Below are positions 41,175 to 52,980 of a stretch of DNA of 64,000 nt, one piece after another. A model generated the notes under the pieces. The model saw only the letters and a list, made by a program, of their open reading frames with translations. It was not told the origin of the DNA and searched no databases. How positions within the stretch are numbered: position 1 is the stretch's first letter; each line of letters begins with the position of its first letter. The stretch is from Ectobius pallidus (taxonomy: Eukaryota > Arthropoda > Insecta > Blattodea > Ectobiidae), in assembly GCA_964059195.1 (NCBI GenBank), contig CAXKWD010000006.1, forward strand, positions 13,322,530 to 13,386,529, read 5' to 3'. A program made the position numbers and the translations under genes.

Positions 41175-42419
41175 TGGCTAACATCGAAGTCCGTATAAGA
41201 CAGCGTTCTGTCTCTTTCACAGTGGATACCCCGAATGTTAACCGACCAGAATAAGGAGTCACGAAAAACAATAGCCTCCGAACACTTGCAGCGCTTCAAT
41301 TTGCAGGGAGAGGATTTCCTGCACAAAATTGTGACTGGAGATGAAACGTGGGTTCATTTTTTTGAACCAGAATCAAAGAGACAGTCTATGGAATGGCATC
41401 GCATAACCTCACCGAGGAAGAAAAAATTCAAAACTGTGCCGTCGGCAGGGAAAGTGATGGCGACCGTGTTTTGGGACGCAGAGGGTGTGATTCTGGTTGA
41501 TTTTTTAGAACAGGGTTGCACAATAAATTCTGTACAATATGACAGCACCCTCAAAAAGCTTAAAGCACGTCTTCAGCGAGTTCGCCCAACAAAAAGCATG
41601 GCGGATGTTCTGCTTTTGCATGACAATGCAAAACCACACACCAGTCGTCACACCACTGAAGAGATTGTGAAAATTGGATGGGTACTACGCCACCAAGTTA
41701 TCTCTGCATGCAGAAAATATGTAAGGAATGTGCCTTGCATTTCGATCTCCCTCCTTTGACGTTGCCACTTCCTATTCACTGAGTTAAGTCATTTGGCTGC
41801 AAGAGGGGTGCTGAGAATTACCGTGTTTTTAAATGACCTGACACCTTCGGCAGTCGTTGTCGAAATGAATAATCTGGCAACCATGTCCCTACTGGGGAAA
41901 ATGCGAGAAATGAGCTGCCCCTTCTTTCACCCCACGTTGCCTCTTCCTGTCCACCGTGTTCGTTTATTTGCCTGGAAGAGGGGAGCTGAAAATTACTGTG
42001 TTTTTAAATGACCTGACACCTTCGACAGTCGTTGTCCAACTGAATAATCTGGCAACCATGTTATGATCTTTCGCACGTGTTTAGGTATTCGCCACCCACT
42101 ACTTCCCCTACATCCCTTCCGTATAGTGGTAGCTGGGCGACACTAGCGCTAAAACACTTCCCCTATCGCCGTGCAGACTTAACTTGGTGGCATAGTAAGT
42201 CTTGCCTCACCCCCCACACAGCCCTGACTTAGCACCATCAGACTTCCATCTGTTTGGGCTCATCGTGGGATTCACTTTCAAGATGCGGAGGCCGTGAAAA
42301 CACCTGTGCGTCAATGGCTTCGGAAGCAAGATCGTGCGTTTTACCGCGCAGGAATGCATGCTCTCGTTAAAAAGTGGACTACAGCTGTGGAAAAGGACGG
42401 GGATTACATAGAAAAGTGA
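41175..42419 (+). pseudogene. Mariner transposase, broken
   Basis: A start near 41175 encodes the first residues (MANIEVRIRQRS). The sequence then skips about 100 residues to RMLTDQNKESR (41230). Catalytic landmarks TGDETWVHFFEP and LLLHDNAKPHTS carry the first two Asp residues. The frame is cut after GW at about 41681 by a nested element and resumes at 42198 with VLPHPPHSPDLAPSDFHLFG, which has the third Asp, ending at a TGA near 42419. It is a D,D34D mariner transposase by motif. It cannot be active. Confidence 0.9.
41683..42196. mobile_element. 514-bp TIR element nested in mariner
   Basis: The ends TACTACGCCACCAAGTTA and the complement of TACTATGCCACCAAGTTA are inverted. Inside, a block of about 200 bp is tandemly duplicated (GTGTTTTTAAATGACCTGAC at about 41821 and 41998; AATAATCTGGCAACCATG at about 41867 and 42043). 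Removing it reconnects the mariner reading frame. The target duplication is unclear. Confidence 0.85.
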
Positions 42420-42576
42420 CAATATAATGCTCAATGTTGTGGCTTTCATGCTGTGTAATCAAAGTTTAATTTTCTTGCAAACTAAAAGAGAGAAAAAATA
42501 GGAGGCATTACTTATTGACTGACCCTCGTAGATCTCCGAGTTAAACTCCAGAAACAAAATGCGCTGGCAATAATAA

Positions 42577-43384
42577 TACTACCCGCGCGCCACTTCTTGA
42601 GCGCTGGATTTACGGGGAAGTGAGGGTCGGGGGGAACAAAACATAGCTATTCCTTCAGTCTTTCTGCAGTGTTGTCAACTAAAGAAATAACGTTTCAGCA
42701 GAATCGCGCGTATGGTATTTTATGTAGTGACTTTAATATAGAACGATTTTAATGCAGTCCAATAATATAACGTGGTGACGGTATTGCGTAACAATTAATT
42801 ACACGTCATAAGCCTTTGGTTATCAAATAAGTCATCAAATAAGAATATTATGCATAATATAGGCTCAATATTTTTACACTGGGTGACTAATTTTAAGCAT
42901 AAAGAAGAGTCTTAGCAGAACATGCTTCACCATTTCGTGTTTTAAATCGTAAGAGAGTTAAGGCATCTAAAAGTGGAGAAAGCTATAGGCCTAATTTTAA
43001 ACGTATTTAATACAAATTGTGAAAAGTTCGCTCAACTTTCAGTCCATGAAATTGACATCAGAGTTCACGGGATCGTCAGAAATTAGCACATACGGAATTC
43101 TTACAGGTGAGGAAAGTGTTGGATGTACAATGAAGTGTTTGTGAAATCAGCAGTTCGAAAGATTGTATTTTTCTCCATAACTCGATGCGTCAGAAAAGAT
43201 AATGTCAATAAATAAATAAATAAGAATCCTGAGACAGAATGAGCTTAGTATTGAAGCCACTAGATGTCAGGGTGTATAGCGTACTTCGTGTTTCAATGTT
43301 GTCAGCTTAACCTACGAAGTTGAACGAAACCTACCGAATGAGGACTAGGGAGCCGAGCGCTCAAGAAATCGCGCGCGGGTAGTA
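42577..43384. mobile_element. TIR element with CTACCCGCGCGC ends
   Basis: The left end TACTACCCGCGCGCCACTTC and the complement of the right end (TACTACCCGCGCGCGATTTC) are inverted over about 28 bp and continue into TTGAGCGCT. TA flanks both sides. About 800 bp and no ORF; a MITE of uncertain superfamily. Confidence 0.82.
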
Positions 43385-43980
43385 ATGATGCAATGGGCCT
43401 ACGATTCGCTGATACGTCTATTTCAAGTTTAAAGCAGCCTTAAAGATTATGAATGAATAAAAAGTCAATATGAAATCTATCTGCCAGGAATTGCATTAGG
43501 TATATTGCTGCACAATAACGAATAAGAAAAATACTCACATTACAATATAGCCTAATGTAAATATCAGTAGTCTACATATCCATAGAATGCACAATATAAT
43601 ATTAACATTCAATGGCTAGTTGTTTTTAATCTTTTATTTACGTTATTTTCATTATTATTTATCCTAAACTGACATCGTTATGAAGAGACGAATCAATCAA
43701 TATCAATTTCAAAGGTCTAAAGTTTCATACTTAATTTTGATTCAAACTCGTACACACTGATATAAGACATTCATTAAATATGTTAACATTTCACAAAATA
43801 CACTGGCAATGAACTCCACTTAATGTATGTAGGCCTAATTATTTCAGAGTAATATATCTTCTGTACATAACGGTATTCAACTTGATGAACGAAGTAAACA
43901 TCTGACTAGCTTGATAATAATCAATGTGTCATGGCTTACTATTGCAAATTCCAAGGCCGTAAAACGATATGTTGTTAGAA
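43385..43980. other. No recognisable gene
   Basis: AT-rich spacer; nothing supported. Confidence 0.5.
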
Positions 43981-45106
43981 TAACAACTATTCCATGAATA
44001 AAACCTCAAAATTAAGAGAAGCCAAAATCGGAATAAAATAAGGGAAAAAATAATATTAAGTCGCACCTTGGATGAATGTTCCCACCCACCGCTCCCTCGC
44101 GATGCACTTTCTTTTATACCACTTCTTCTGTCCTCATATTACATAGAAACTCGTGATTGGACGTTGGTAGTGTGACGTCATACCGGTAAACAAAAGATGA
44201 ACAAAAGTTGACAGGCTTACTAACGTGTGGAAGATATAATATTCCACATTTTCGAAACCTACAAACAGTGTATCGTACATTATTCGAAAATGCAAGGGCG
44301 CTTCGCTTCGGCTGCCGCCTCCGCTCGCGCACTTAACTAAGTGGATAGTGTTATGCATTATTTAGATTATGTGAAGAGGTGATTGTGGTCTGGTCGGGAT
44401 TGCCGAGTAAGCTAGAGGGTTGTCATTTTGGTGTATGGGTTGGTAGCTTGTATTTGGTACGATCGGGAGTTTGGAGAGAAGGAACGATCGGGTGTGCCGA
44501 GATAACAAGCGAACAGCAACGCATTGTTTGGAGCGTAAGGGGGCGACTTAATCTTCTCTTATGCCTAAAATAAAAACACTTTCTTCTTTCAAGAACCGAA
44601 ACGTAATTTATTTGTAAATTGCCACGCTACTTGAATGTGCATTGGTTAAAAACACAACTTTCTTCTCCGTTTGATTTTCTCATATTGAGCCCAATCTTCT
44701 GGGTTTGAGATTCCTAGTCAATTCAATACAATTGTACTTACGATCTTCACAAAACTTTTGTAACTGAATTCATATGCATTTTATATTTCTTTGAGTATTA
44801 TGTGGTTTAGCTTCCTTTATGATAATATCAATTTTGTCAACAGACGCATTACCAAACCTTGAGATTGGCATTTTTGTTTTCAATTTAGTGCCGACAATGG
44901 AAAACGTAATCTAGTAATCACTGCATGAGGGATACTGTTACTATACGGTTCAGTAAAGAGCTGACATTTATCGGGTAAAACGGCTTCCTCGCGATTCCTA
45001 CAAGAATATTGTAAGATAAACGGCCGTGATTGGTCTATATCCGAGGAATTGCTAAACCTTATTGGTCATTATCAAACACGCAGCGTATGAGTGGAATAGT
45101 CAAGAA
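43981..45106. mobile_element. MITE family P, copy c, expanded and incomplete
   Basis: The right part (about 44975-45106) matches 19180-19310, with TGATTGGTCTATATCCGAGG. The left part (43984-44040) matches 26290-26310 and 26480-26515. An unrelated 0.5-kb stretch (about 44041-44560), GC-rich near 44290-44335, separates the P-like parts, then 44565-44670 matches 26515-26600. Confidence 0.6.
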
Positions 45107-46110
45107 AAAAGTAAACAAGATGATAAACTAAAGGAGAGGTATTACAAAACAAGAAATATTTATAAAGAGCAAATAAAATTGATCAAATGTTATGCCAATG
45201 ACTTTATTATTAACTTTCAAAATCCTTGTAAAGCTGCTTGGAGGGTAATAAGAAATGAAATAGCATCCCCAAAACGTAGGACACAAATACCAATATAACC
45301 TGATGAGCTCAGCAACAATCGTATTGCAAACCTACCTGACAGCTTTGAAATAGTAGAATCTCTAAATAAAATATAAATGTAAATAATAAATTTGCATGGT
45401 AATCAGTATGGAAATTCATAAACTTAGTCATTCTAAATATAGTATTTCTATGGACCCTCTAATTTTGTTATTTAAAAAAGTATTTTGTCCTCTGTGCATT
45501 ATAATAAATCGTATAATTATTTAACGAATATTTCCTGACTTTAAAAATAACTATCGCTTTACCAATCCATGAAAAAGGTGACAGATCTAATACAAGCAAA
45601 TACTGGCCAATTTCTCTCATTCCTAGAGTATTTAAAATCATTGAAATTTGTATGCATCAACAGATAAGCCTCTATTCTGAACGCTCAAATATGCTCTCTA
45701 GTTTTCAGTTTGGCTTTACAACTAATCTATCAACTACAACAGCTGTAGAAAAAGCCGTCACTGCATCTTTCGTTGATTTAAGTAAGGTTTTTGATACTGT
45801 ATCCCATAATATACTGATAAACAATGATATAATTGTTTTGAACTAGATTTGCTTAATCTTTTAGTATCTTATTTGAGTAATAGATTCCAGCTAGTAGAGA
45901 TAAATGGTGAATCGTCAGAATTATTAAAAATAATTAAAGGTTTTCCGCAAGGATCGGTTCTTGGACCCTTCTTTTCATTATATATACGAATGATCTACCC
46001 AAGTCCTTGCCTTGAAAAATAGTTCTTTATGCAGATGATAATACAATAATTGTCAACTCACCTAAAGCCCATAATATAATCTTATCTAATGCAAGATTGA
46101 AAAACAATGA
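45090..46110 (+). pseudogene. Decayed non-LTR reverse transcriptase
   Basis: Fragments in several frames: KLKERYYKTRNIYKEQIK at about 45126; NTSKYWPISLIPRVFKIIE-like (the NYRPISLLP region) near 45592; FVDLSKVFDTVSHNIL near 45770; PQGSVLGPF near 45947; and LYADDNT near 46026, where the catalytic YADD survives. Stops and frame changes between them show a long-dead copy. It is not the same family as the element at 22.6 kb. Confidence 0.85.
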
Positions 46111-46589
46111 TAATATTTAATGAGAATGTAAACTTACTCAAAATGTTGAAATAGGCAAATAATTTACCACATACAGAAGCTAATATTTAAGTGATATATT
46201 AACATAATTTGAATGCAACATAAAGACGTGTTCAAGTATAGAATAGGAGGCTAATAATAGTCACTTCTAACCAGAGCAAGGTATAGTGTTATATCAAATT
46301 ATACTAATCAAAGGCAATATAAAAAGAAACTAAAGGCACATAAGCTATGCACAGATTGCCAAACAAGTTATGTCTGAGGTAACCACGGGCAAGAATAGTA
46401 CCAAAAGCAAGGGTATACAATAATAACTTGAAAACTACCAGCTGATCAGCTTAGACAAATAACTTAACTTACAAATCATGGAAGACAACTGTAATGACAT
46501 TGGCCAGCGCTTGATATATTCATTAAGCTATAGACAACAAGAACATATCTGTGAAGTAGAAAGGAATTTACAATTAATAATAGCACTAA
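46111..46589. other. No recognisable gene
   Basis: Possibly the 3' remainder of the dead non-LTR element; no motif could be read. Confidence 0.4.
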
Positions 46590-46596
46590 TTATTTT

Positions 46597-46632
<36 letters not shown>

Positions 46633-47070
46633 TATCTTAGTTTCACCTCTCCCTTTTAGGATTTAAGCAACCCAAGCCGCCCGGACCTTATAGGGCCGCG
46701 ACCTGTCGGGAGATGGATTATCTTTGGATCACATACATACTTTTTTGACCAGACAAGGACATTGAGGACCTCCCCGGATGAGTCATCAGCCCAATGCCGG
46801 GGCCACCTCCGAGACAACACGAACACATAGGACGAGACACACCATTCACACACACTCACTCCAAACAAGGTGAGAATGGGATGAATATGATAATGACGGC
46901 CAGATGATATCTGGGGACCACAAGGGCCTAAAGTTACCCGACATTTATTTCACAGGTGAGGGAAAACCCCAGAAAAAAAAACCCCGCCTAGGTAACTTGT
47001 CCCAACCAGGAATCGAATCCGGACCCGCTGAGTGAGAGGAGCGAACGCATTCCCTACGCCACAGCGGTGG
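46590..47070 (-). mobile_element. SINE family S, near full length
   Basis: (TTTC)n tail at 46592-46634 at the left, AGTTTCACCTCTCCC, the body, the B box complement GGAATCGAATCCGG near 47008, and the A box complement TCCCTACGCCA near 47051. This is the most complete minus-strand copy, with both pol III promoter boxes. Confidence 0.92.
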
Positions 47071-47757
47071 ACAGTACTAATTATTAAATAGGGGAAAACC
47101 CCAAAACCTGCAATGGGTAGAGACTGAATGAGAATATAATTAATTTAATGCTGCATCAGAAACAGTTGTGAATCTGAAATCCATTATAAAAAATGCCTGG
47201 AACGGGATTTTAAGTTAGTTAAAGAATAATAATCAAGAAAAATGGATTCGATAATTATGCATAAATAATAATATTATGTTGTGAAAAGCATACGGGATAG
47301 AACTGAGAAAAAAATTACATTTAATAAATGAAATGAAGTGACACAGAAAACCACCTGCTAAGCTGACATTAAATACTACATATTTAGCATGACCAGCAAG
47401 GAATTAAATTGATAAATCAAAGCAAGGCAGAACGAGTAACATAAACTGCCTACATAAGATTGAGCAAAAACCAATGCTACCTATGTCAGTGTTGCGTGGA
47501 GCCACGCGTCCACTTTAGCAACATTCTAGAAGCAGATATGGGCGAGTCTGCAGAGTTTTAAGGTTTCAACTATCACTGCTAAATATTGAACGGATTTCCT
47601 TGCCAAATAAAGATTGGGCAGAATCACTATCTAAAATTACTTAATACTGCCATAAGACGTGCATGCCCAGAGAATGCCGTAGAGATTTGAAGGGCAAATA
47701 AATTTTATGCTTACAACCTGCCAAATGAAGAATTATATATCGGACTGAAGCAATAGT
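46765..47757 (+). repeat. Duplicated segment F, copy 2
   Basis: Direct copy of 26600-27596. Its SINE keeps the 3' tail that copy 1 has lost, so copy 2 is closer to the original arrangement. Confidence 0.88.
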
Positions 47758-47775
47758 TCAGCATAGTTAACCTAT

Positions 47776-48332
47776 TCTATTCTATTCTATTTTGTGCCCT
47801 TTAAGGTGGGGAGGCGGGGTGGGAACGCCCCTAAGCACCGCAGCCGTTACCGACTTATTGTACCTACCTCCGGGATGGGATGAGTTGCGTGCCCACAGGC
47901 CGCCCCGGACCCGCAACGCCCCCCGTGGGCCCCCACGGAACTCCCCTACATCCAACAAGCCTAGTACCATGCCACGTGTGCGCCACCCCCTGCGGTACCT
48001 CCAACCGGGAGCCCCGACAGGTTCGTGACACACACCACCAACAACCTCTTGGCCACAAGCAGCGGGGAGAACGGGAGAGGCCCCCAAAGGGCTCCGACTG
48101 CCGAAGCAGACCCGATGCAAGAAGTGGAAACGGGATGAGGATGAAAAGGGGGAAAGGTGAGATGAAGTGGAGAGTGTTGGTGGAATGAAAGGGGGAAACG
48201 GGAGAACCCCGAGAAAAACCCCCTAAAGCACGGCTTCGTCCACCACGAATGACGCGCCCGCCGGCCCCGAGATTTGAACTCAGGACCGCAAGCATCCCAG
48301 GCTCACGCGCTACAGCATGAGCCACCGCGCCG
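47776..48332 (-). mobile_element. GC-rich tRNA-derived SINE with 15-bp TSD
   Basis: Flanked by identical 15-mers GCATAGTTAACCTAT (47761-47775 and 48333-48347). On the minus strand it starts with a tRNA-like head: A box TGGCTCATGCTG and B box GAGTTCAAATC (complement of about 48271-48281). It ends in an (AATAG)n tail at 47776-47792. At 557 bp it is long for a SINE and strongly GC-rich against its surroundings. Frames inside it are not genes. Confidence 0.93.
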
Positions 48333-48347
48333 GCATAGTTAACCTAT

Positions 48348-49099
48348 GTAGCCACTGCTCAGGAGTCTGCAGACCTTGGTCAATGCCGTCTAGATACTAC
48401 CGCTGAATTGTTTCGAAGAGGAATAATGGCGAGATGAGCAGGAGGCAGACAATCAGTTTTCAGTATAATCATGGTTATTACTGACAAGTAACCGAGGTTA
48501 GTGCACTCGGCAATTAATTACTTTCTGAATACACGCTCTGCAAAGTGGATATTTCTCGGACTGTTAACACGCCGTAAAGTAGCACTTTACCGTCCTAAGC
48601 AGGTAAGGTAATTATACCGTACTAGACCGGAAAAGTGCCATGGTAACTCCTAATGGACATAGTTCCAATTGTGGCTCCTAGATGTCTCTACAGTGTCTCC
48701 CAGTGTAATTTCAAATTTATATGTTAAGGGTTTTATTAACAAGCCTTGCCATTTAGAATTTTTGAATTTAAGAAATAAACTCGATAATAATAACCATTTA
48801 TATTACTTACGACTGGGGGTGGGCGCGAACGCGCGAAGTTTGGATTACTAAACCGTAGCTTAGTCTCTTAGACAACGAGTGCCACTTGAAACGACTTCAG
48901 ATGAGCCTCTTGTACGATTGCTTCTTTTAATAAGGCATAATAAGTTTTGTTGCAGAAAATATGATAACAATGACGAGTAATTTCAATTGATGTAAACATA
49001 TTTAGTTTAATTAATCAACATTATTATCTAAACGATGTCTTTAAAAGTTTATTTTTAAGGAAAAGAAACAATCCACAGCAAGCGAAGTTTATAAACATA
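48348..49099. other. No recognisable gene
   Basis: A stretch at 48815-48890 (GGGCGCGAACGCGCG ... GACAACGAGTGCCA) has a faint tRNA-like look on the minus strand but no proper boxes. Otherwise nothing is supported. Confidence 0.45.
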
Positions 49100-49478
49100 C
49101 AGGGCCGTAGCTAGGCGGTGGCGAGATGTGCCCCCGCCAAGGGCGCAGGTACAAAGAGGGCGCAAAATTAACCATGAAAAATACCACCTTTCTTTAGACT
49201 GGTGCCATTTATCAAGCAACAAAAATTCTAGATTTTATGATTTAATTATTTTTTAAGTAGTTCATCGTCTGAAAATAAGTTTTTAGTACCTTGAAAGTCC
49301 AACACTTAGTTCGTTTTCAAATTGAGGTTTAGGTTTTCTTTGATAATAACAGTGTTTTTATATTAAGATAATAAACAATTTTACAGTAATTTAAAAAAAT
49401 TGTTCAGACTCCCCAGTATTGGAGGGCGCAGGTTTGTCCAACTCGCCAAGGGAGCAGAAGGACCTTGCTACGGCCCTG
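49100..49478. mobile_element. hAT-type MITE, 379 bp
   Basis: TIRs CAGGGCCGTAGCTAGG and the complement of CAGGGCCGTAGCAAGG. The flanks TAAACATA (49092-49099) and TAAACATG (49479-49486) agree at 7 of 8 positions, a near-perfect 8-bp hAT target duplication. The subterminal GAGGGCGCA words are also inverted. No ORF. Confidence 0.9.
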
Positions 49479-49486
49479 TAAACATG

Positions 49487-50306
49487 CACTACTGGTAAAA
49501 TCGCCATTATCTTTGCTTTCTTTACGCTGAATCATTGAAAATGACTGAAAAACTGAACTCATTAGCGGTAAAATTGCAGAATTTTTTCTAAAAACTATTG
49601 TATGCACCACGTACGCAATTCTTTAGCGGACTTGGTACATAAATAGGTATTTCCGAACTGCAGTAAATTATCTTGCGTGCGCAATCTATTATTTATTATT
49701 TATAAATATTTATAGTTTAAAACTCTGCCTGTTAGATGAGATAAAACTGTGTGTGGTGATGCACACAGTTGAATTATTATTCTATAAGAGATTTCTTATG
49801 TCGATGCAGACAGAAGCTGGCGCGAGTTCAGCCATGCAGATTGCGTGTTGGAAATAGCAAAAATAACTTTGCTCAAAAGTTTCACGTCGATATATCAGCC
49901 TCAGCTGTTTATGACACAAGTGCTTGTGCGATAAGACGGGCTCTTCAAGGTTTGGCCCAATCTCCTATTTTTTCAATTCAACATTTTCTTCCAACTAGAA
50001 TTGATTTTTTAACTCCCCAACTGGAAAAAATACAATTTTCAAGAGACAAAACGTTAACTACCCTGATAGTGAGAAAAGCTACCCTGCTCCAAATTTTTCG
50101 GAGTTCTATTCATATTTCAGATATGAATAATATCAGTCAAATAGGACATAAATAATATTAGTCAAGAACATTTTGCCACTTGCGCTATGGGTTGGCATTA
50201 AAATCAATATTTTGCAAAATTCTTTCTTAGTATGCACTTACATTATGAAACGGAGGTACTGTCAAAATTCCAAGTATCTGCCTATTATAATTTAGGCTCT
50301 ACGTTG
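49487..50306. other. No supported gene
   Basis: A 128-codon frame (49769-50155, plus strand) has no motif I recognise and may be chance. Bases 50110-50160 contain a small repeated ATGAATAATATCAGTCAA / ATAAATAATATTAGTCAA pair. Confidence 0.45.
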
Positions 50307-50512
50307 ATGCTGGTTGTCGACCAAGAGCTAAGCTAAGTTAGTTTAGCTTAGCTCACATACAGTGCAGGATTTCATATGTAGTTATGCCGACAAAACTACA
50401 TATGAAATCCGGCACAACTATATATGAAATCCCTCACTGTATGTGAGCTAAGCTAAGCTAAGCTAAGCTAAGCTAAGCTTAGCTAGCTTAGCTCTTGGTC
50501 GACAACCGGCAT
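50307..50512. mobile_element. Hairpin MITE with AGCTA iterations
   Basis: The ends ATGCTGGTTGTCGACC and the complement of ATGCCGGTTGTCGACC are inverted; both arms continue as AAGAGCTAAGCTAAG. The right arm has an AGCTA run of about eight units (50444-50494). The middle holds a second hairpin (GATTTCATATGTAGTT ... AACTACATATGAAATC). The 206-bp unit is almost entirely self-complementary. Confidence 0.88.
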
Positions 50513-50924
50513 AATTCTCTGTCAGTCAAGCAGTCAGTCAGTCATTCTTCCATTCGTTCATGCACATGGCGAGCAGACATCCCGGATGAAAAACTTTTCA
50601 TCTACGTGTCATGGAAGCCTGCGAAACCATTCGACACAATCCCGGAGTATTTGAAAGGGTGCGATAGTCCATGATTCGACGAAATCATGCATGTCTATAA
50701 GCAAGAGTAGGACATTTCGAGCATTTGTTATGAGTTTTGTGTGTTGACGTGTTATGAGTGTACCAATGTGTTGTTCCTAACGAGAAAAAAAAAGATAATG
50801 GGACCTATGTTCATATGAACTTTTTTCCTTCTTTTGGTGTAAGGTACCGATGGCCGAAGTTTTTAAAAGTATTTTTGTAACACCCTATATATAATAGAGA
50901 TAGATATACCGTACAGAAATTAAT
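50513..50924. other. No recognisable gene
   Basis: Short CAGT-type iterations at 50522-50545. Nothing else is supported. Confidence 0.45.
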
Positions 50925-50928
50925 AAGG

Positions 50929-51387
50929 TGTAATTGGAATGCTGATCAGTTTCCTGGGGAGAAGGTTCAAGGCTAATGCAGCCCTGAATTACCTTAGTAA
51001 GCGCTGAATTCGCGCATTCCGACATACAGCGTCTTGCGTTTGTTCGTACACGCGTGTGTGTGTGCGGCAGTCGGGGAAAGGCTCATCATGGAGGTTGACG
51101 TGGATATTAGTTGTTAGCTACCAGATCAAGGGGATGAAGTGAGAGGATATGGGGATGAAGGATATCGGAGCTATGTAGTGGTTAGAGGGATGTATATATT
51201 AACCTGTAAATAAATACTAGGGGATGTAGACGGGAAGTTACTTTCTATTTAATTCTATCACAATCTCCCATGAAATCAAAGATCCCAGTGCCTGGGGGGT
51301 CAATCAGATCTTCAGGAGCAGAGGGATGAGCACCACACACCAGCCAAAACCATACCACACACCAGTCCACACGGATTCACCGCTACA
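50929..51387 (+). repeat. 5' LTR of the LARD-like element
   Basis: 459 bp from TGTAATTGG to CGCTACA. It contains AATAAATAC near 51210, a possible polyadenylation signal, and a GTGTGTGTG run near 51053. Confidence 0.95.
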
Positions 51388-51390
51388 AAA

Positions 51391-51406
51391 TGGTGTCAGA
51401 AGATTT
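51391..51406 (+). other. Primer binding site, tRNA-Leu type
   Basis: TGGTGTCAGAAGATTT begins three bases after the LTR. TGGTGTCAGAAG is complementary to the 3' end of tRNA-Leu, a primer used by several Ty3/gypsy elements. Confidence 0.75.
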
Positions 51407-52980
51407 GGGAGTGTTGTACGCGTGCCTCATGGCCAGGTGGCCATCGTTTCGTGGGGGGGGTGACATCCGTGTCGGACGTCGCCGCGCGACAGCCAAGAAG
51501 AAAGAAGATTTGGGATGTTAATATTATTACGACCAAGGACTCCGAAATGGTCGTTTGTGAAATTTTAACTGTGGCCGATCGTAACATTATATTTTTGTGT
51601 TAACTGTGTAAATTTCGTGACCAGCAGCAATTGGAAATTTTAATGATAATTGTGCAAGTTGATAGGAGCCTCACGAAGGGGACAGTACGTCTTGCAGGAT
51701 ACAAGAGCGGGCTGGACGAAAGGCCATACCGACGCTTCGGCGTCGAGGGAGCAGGTGCCAGCGTCAAGATCCATGCGTCGTCCTTGAACCGGAGTGAAGG
51801 AAGGCAGAGGAATGAAGCACATGTTTTTTCCAGTACAGATAATTTTTTTTTCAAAACTCAGATGGACCTACGAGCATAAGGTGTTTTCAGATGAAGTACT
51901 CTGAAACACAACGCCCGTCATTGCGAAGACCCAGGAGAGTAAATTTCAGAGAAGATGGCATGTGAAGGGAGAATTAATATTTTGAAGCGCGGAGAGATAA
52001 GCGCGAGTTTATTTAAGGAGGTCTAAGGATACGACCTGCGAATCGGCCCAGGCACATCGCAGGCGAGTATTGTCGTAGATCCTCGGAGAGAAGAGATGAG
52101 CTCTCTTACTCTCGGTGAAGTAAAGGTACTTCAGGTTTTTCCATGCAAAGCATGCGGTGATCAAATGTTTTTGTTTGTTGTTGTTATTATTTATGTGTGA
52201 ACATGCCGGGAAATTGTGGGGTCTTCGGAGTTGAGAAATGTGGGCAATGACGGAGCGGGAAAATTTTGGAGAAGATCACTGTACCAGAAGAATGCTTTAG
52301 GAGAGGAGCAGGCTGCGGAGGAAGCATCCAGCTCTGAAGAATTACCTGAAGGAGTATGTGCGTCAGGAGGGGTACGTAGCGGGCTGGATGGAGAAGCCAT
52401 GTCGACACAGATCGTCGAAGAAGCTGCGCCAGCGACTAGACCTCGACTAGACCTCGACGACACACTACAATCAGTGGAATCGCAAAGCCCTATCAGAAGT
52501 CGGTCTTCAAGTGAAGAATCCATCCCAAGAATTCCCTACAATCTTCGATCTAGAAGTCAATCTGTAAGAGAGGAACAAAGTATCGCTGCTCTGGGAGAAG
52601 GGTGTGTTAAACGACGTCTCTCTCGCACCTGAAGAAAGACGGTCTAGGCTGCAAAGGGATAGTCAGGTGTGAGAGGGCGCTCGCGAATTATCTTCTACCC
52701 ATGAGGAGGAATCACCACGTGTGGGAGCAACCCTTTGCAATAGGTCTGGCCGACTATTGTTTTGAGTTAGCGCCCATAACGAGTGAAACCCAAATCCACC
52801 GTGAGGAGAACGGGCAAACAGCGAGGGACAGAAGTTCCGTCTCAGCAAAGCGATTTGGAGGGTGGCAACGGCAGCGGTGACAAATACCTGTCAACAGCTC
52901 TCTCCAGGATCGAAGGCCGTTGGGAAGAATTACCTCGTTACCAGCTGCTATCCAACCTATAAGTATTTCTTACAAGTTAT
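51407..52980 (+). other. LARD interior, GC-richer 5' part
   Basis: Leader-like DNA with balanced base composition. A short frame opens at ATG 52203 and stops after 15 codons. A 77-codon stretch from ATG 52399 to 52632 is acidic then Ser/Arg-rich, with PYNLRSRSQS. It resembles no known domain and could be a gag relic or chance. No RNA gene is seen. Confidence 0.55.

Larger units (their letters stand above)
41011..42530 (+). mobile_element. Mariner element, disabled, with nested MITE
   Basis: TIRs CGAGGGTCGGTCAATAAG (from 41013) and the complement of CGAGGGTCAGTCAATAAG (to 42528) are bounded by TA on both sides, the mariner target duplication. Without its 514-bp insertion the element is about 1.0 kb, short of the usual 1.3 kb, because the N-terminal helix-turn-helix part of the transposase has been deleted. 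It lies 135 bp after the IR stop codon. Confidence 0.93.

Noticed and set aside
44290..44335. GC-rich patch as promoter or CpG island
   Set aside because: It lies inside a P-related composite repeat with no gene downstream.
47782..48325. Overlapping GC-rich frames of 78-153 codons as genes
   Set aside because: They lie wholly inside a SINE bounded by a 15-bp target duplication; composition bias alone explains the open frames.
48815..48890. Possible tRNA on the minus strand
   Set aside because: No consensus A or B box and no cloverleaf could be drawn.
49769..50155. 128-codon frame as a gene
   Set aside because: No motif, no homologue recognised, and repeat-rich surroundings; likely chance.
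52216..52632. 138-codon frame as gag of the LARD-like element
   Set aside because: Starts at GTG, has no capsid or zinc-knuckle motif, and the first ATG leaves only 77 codons.
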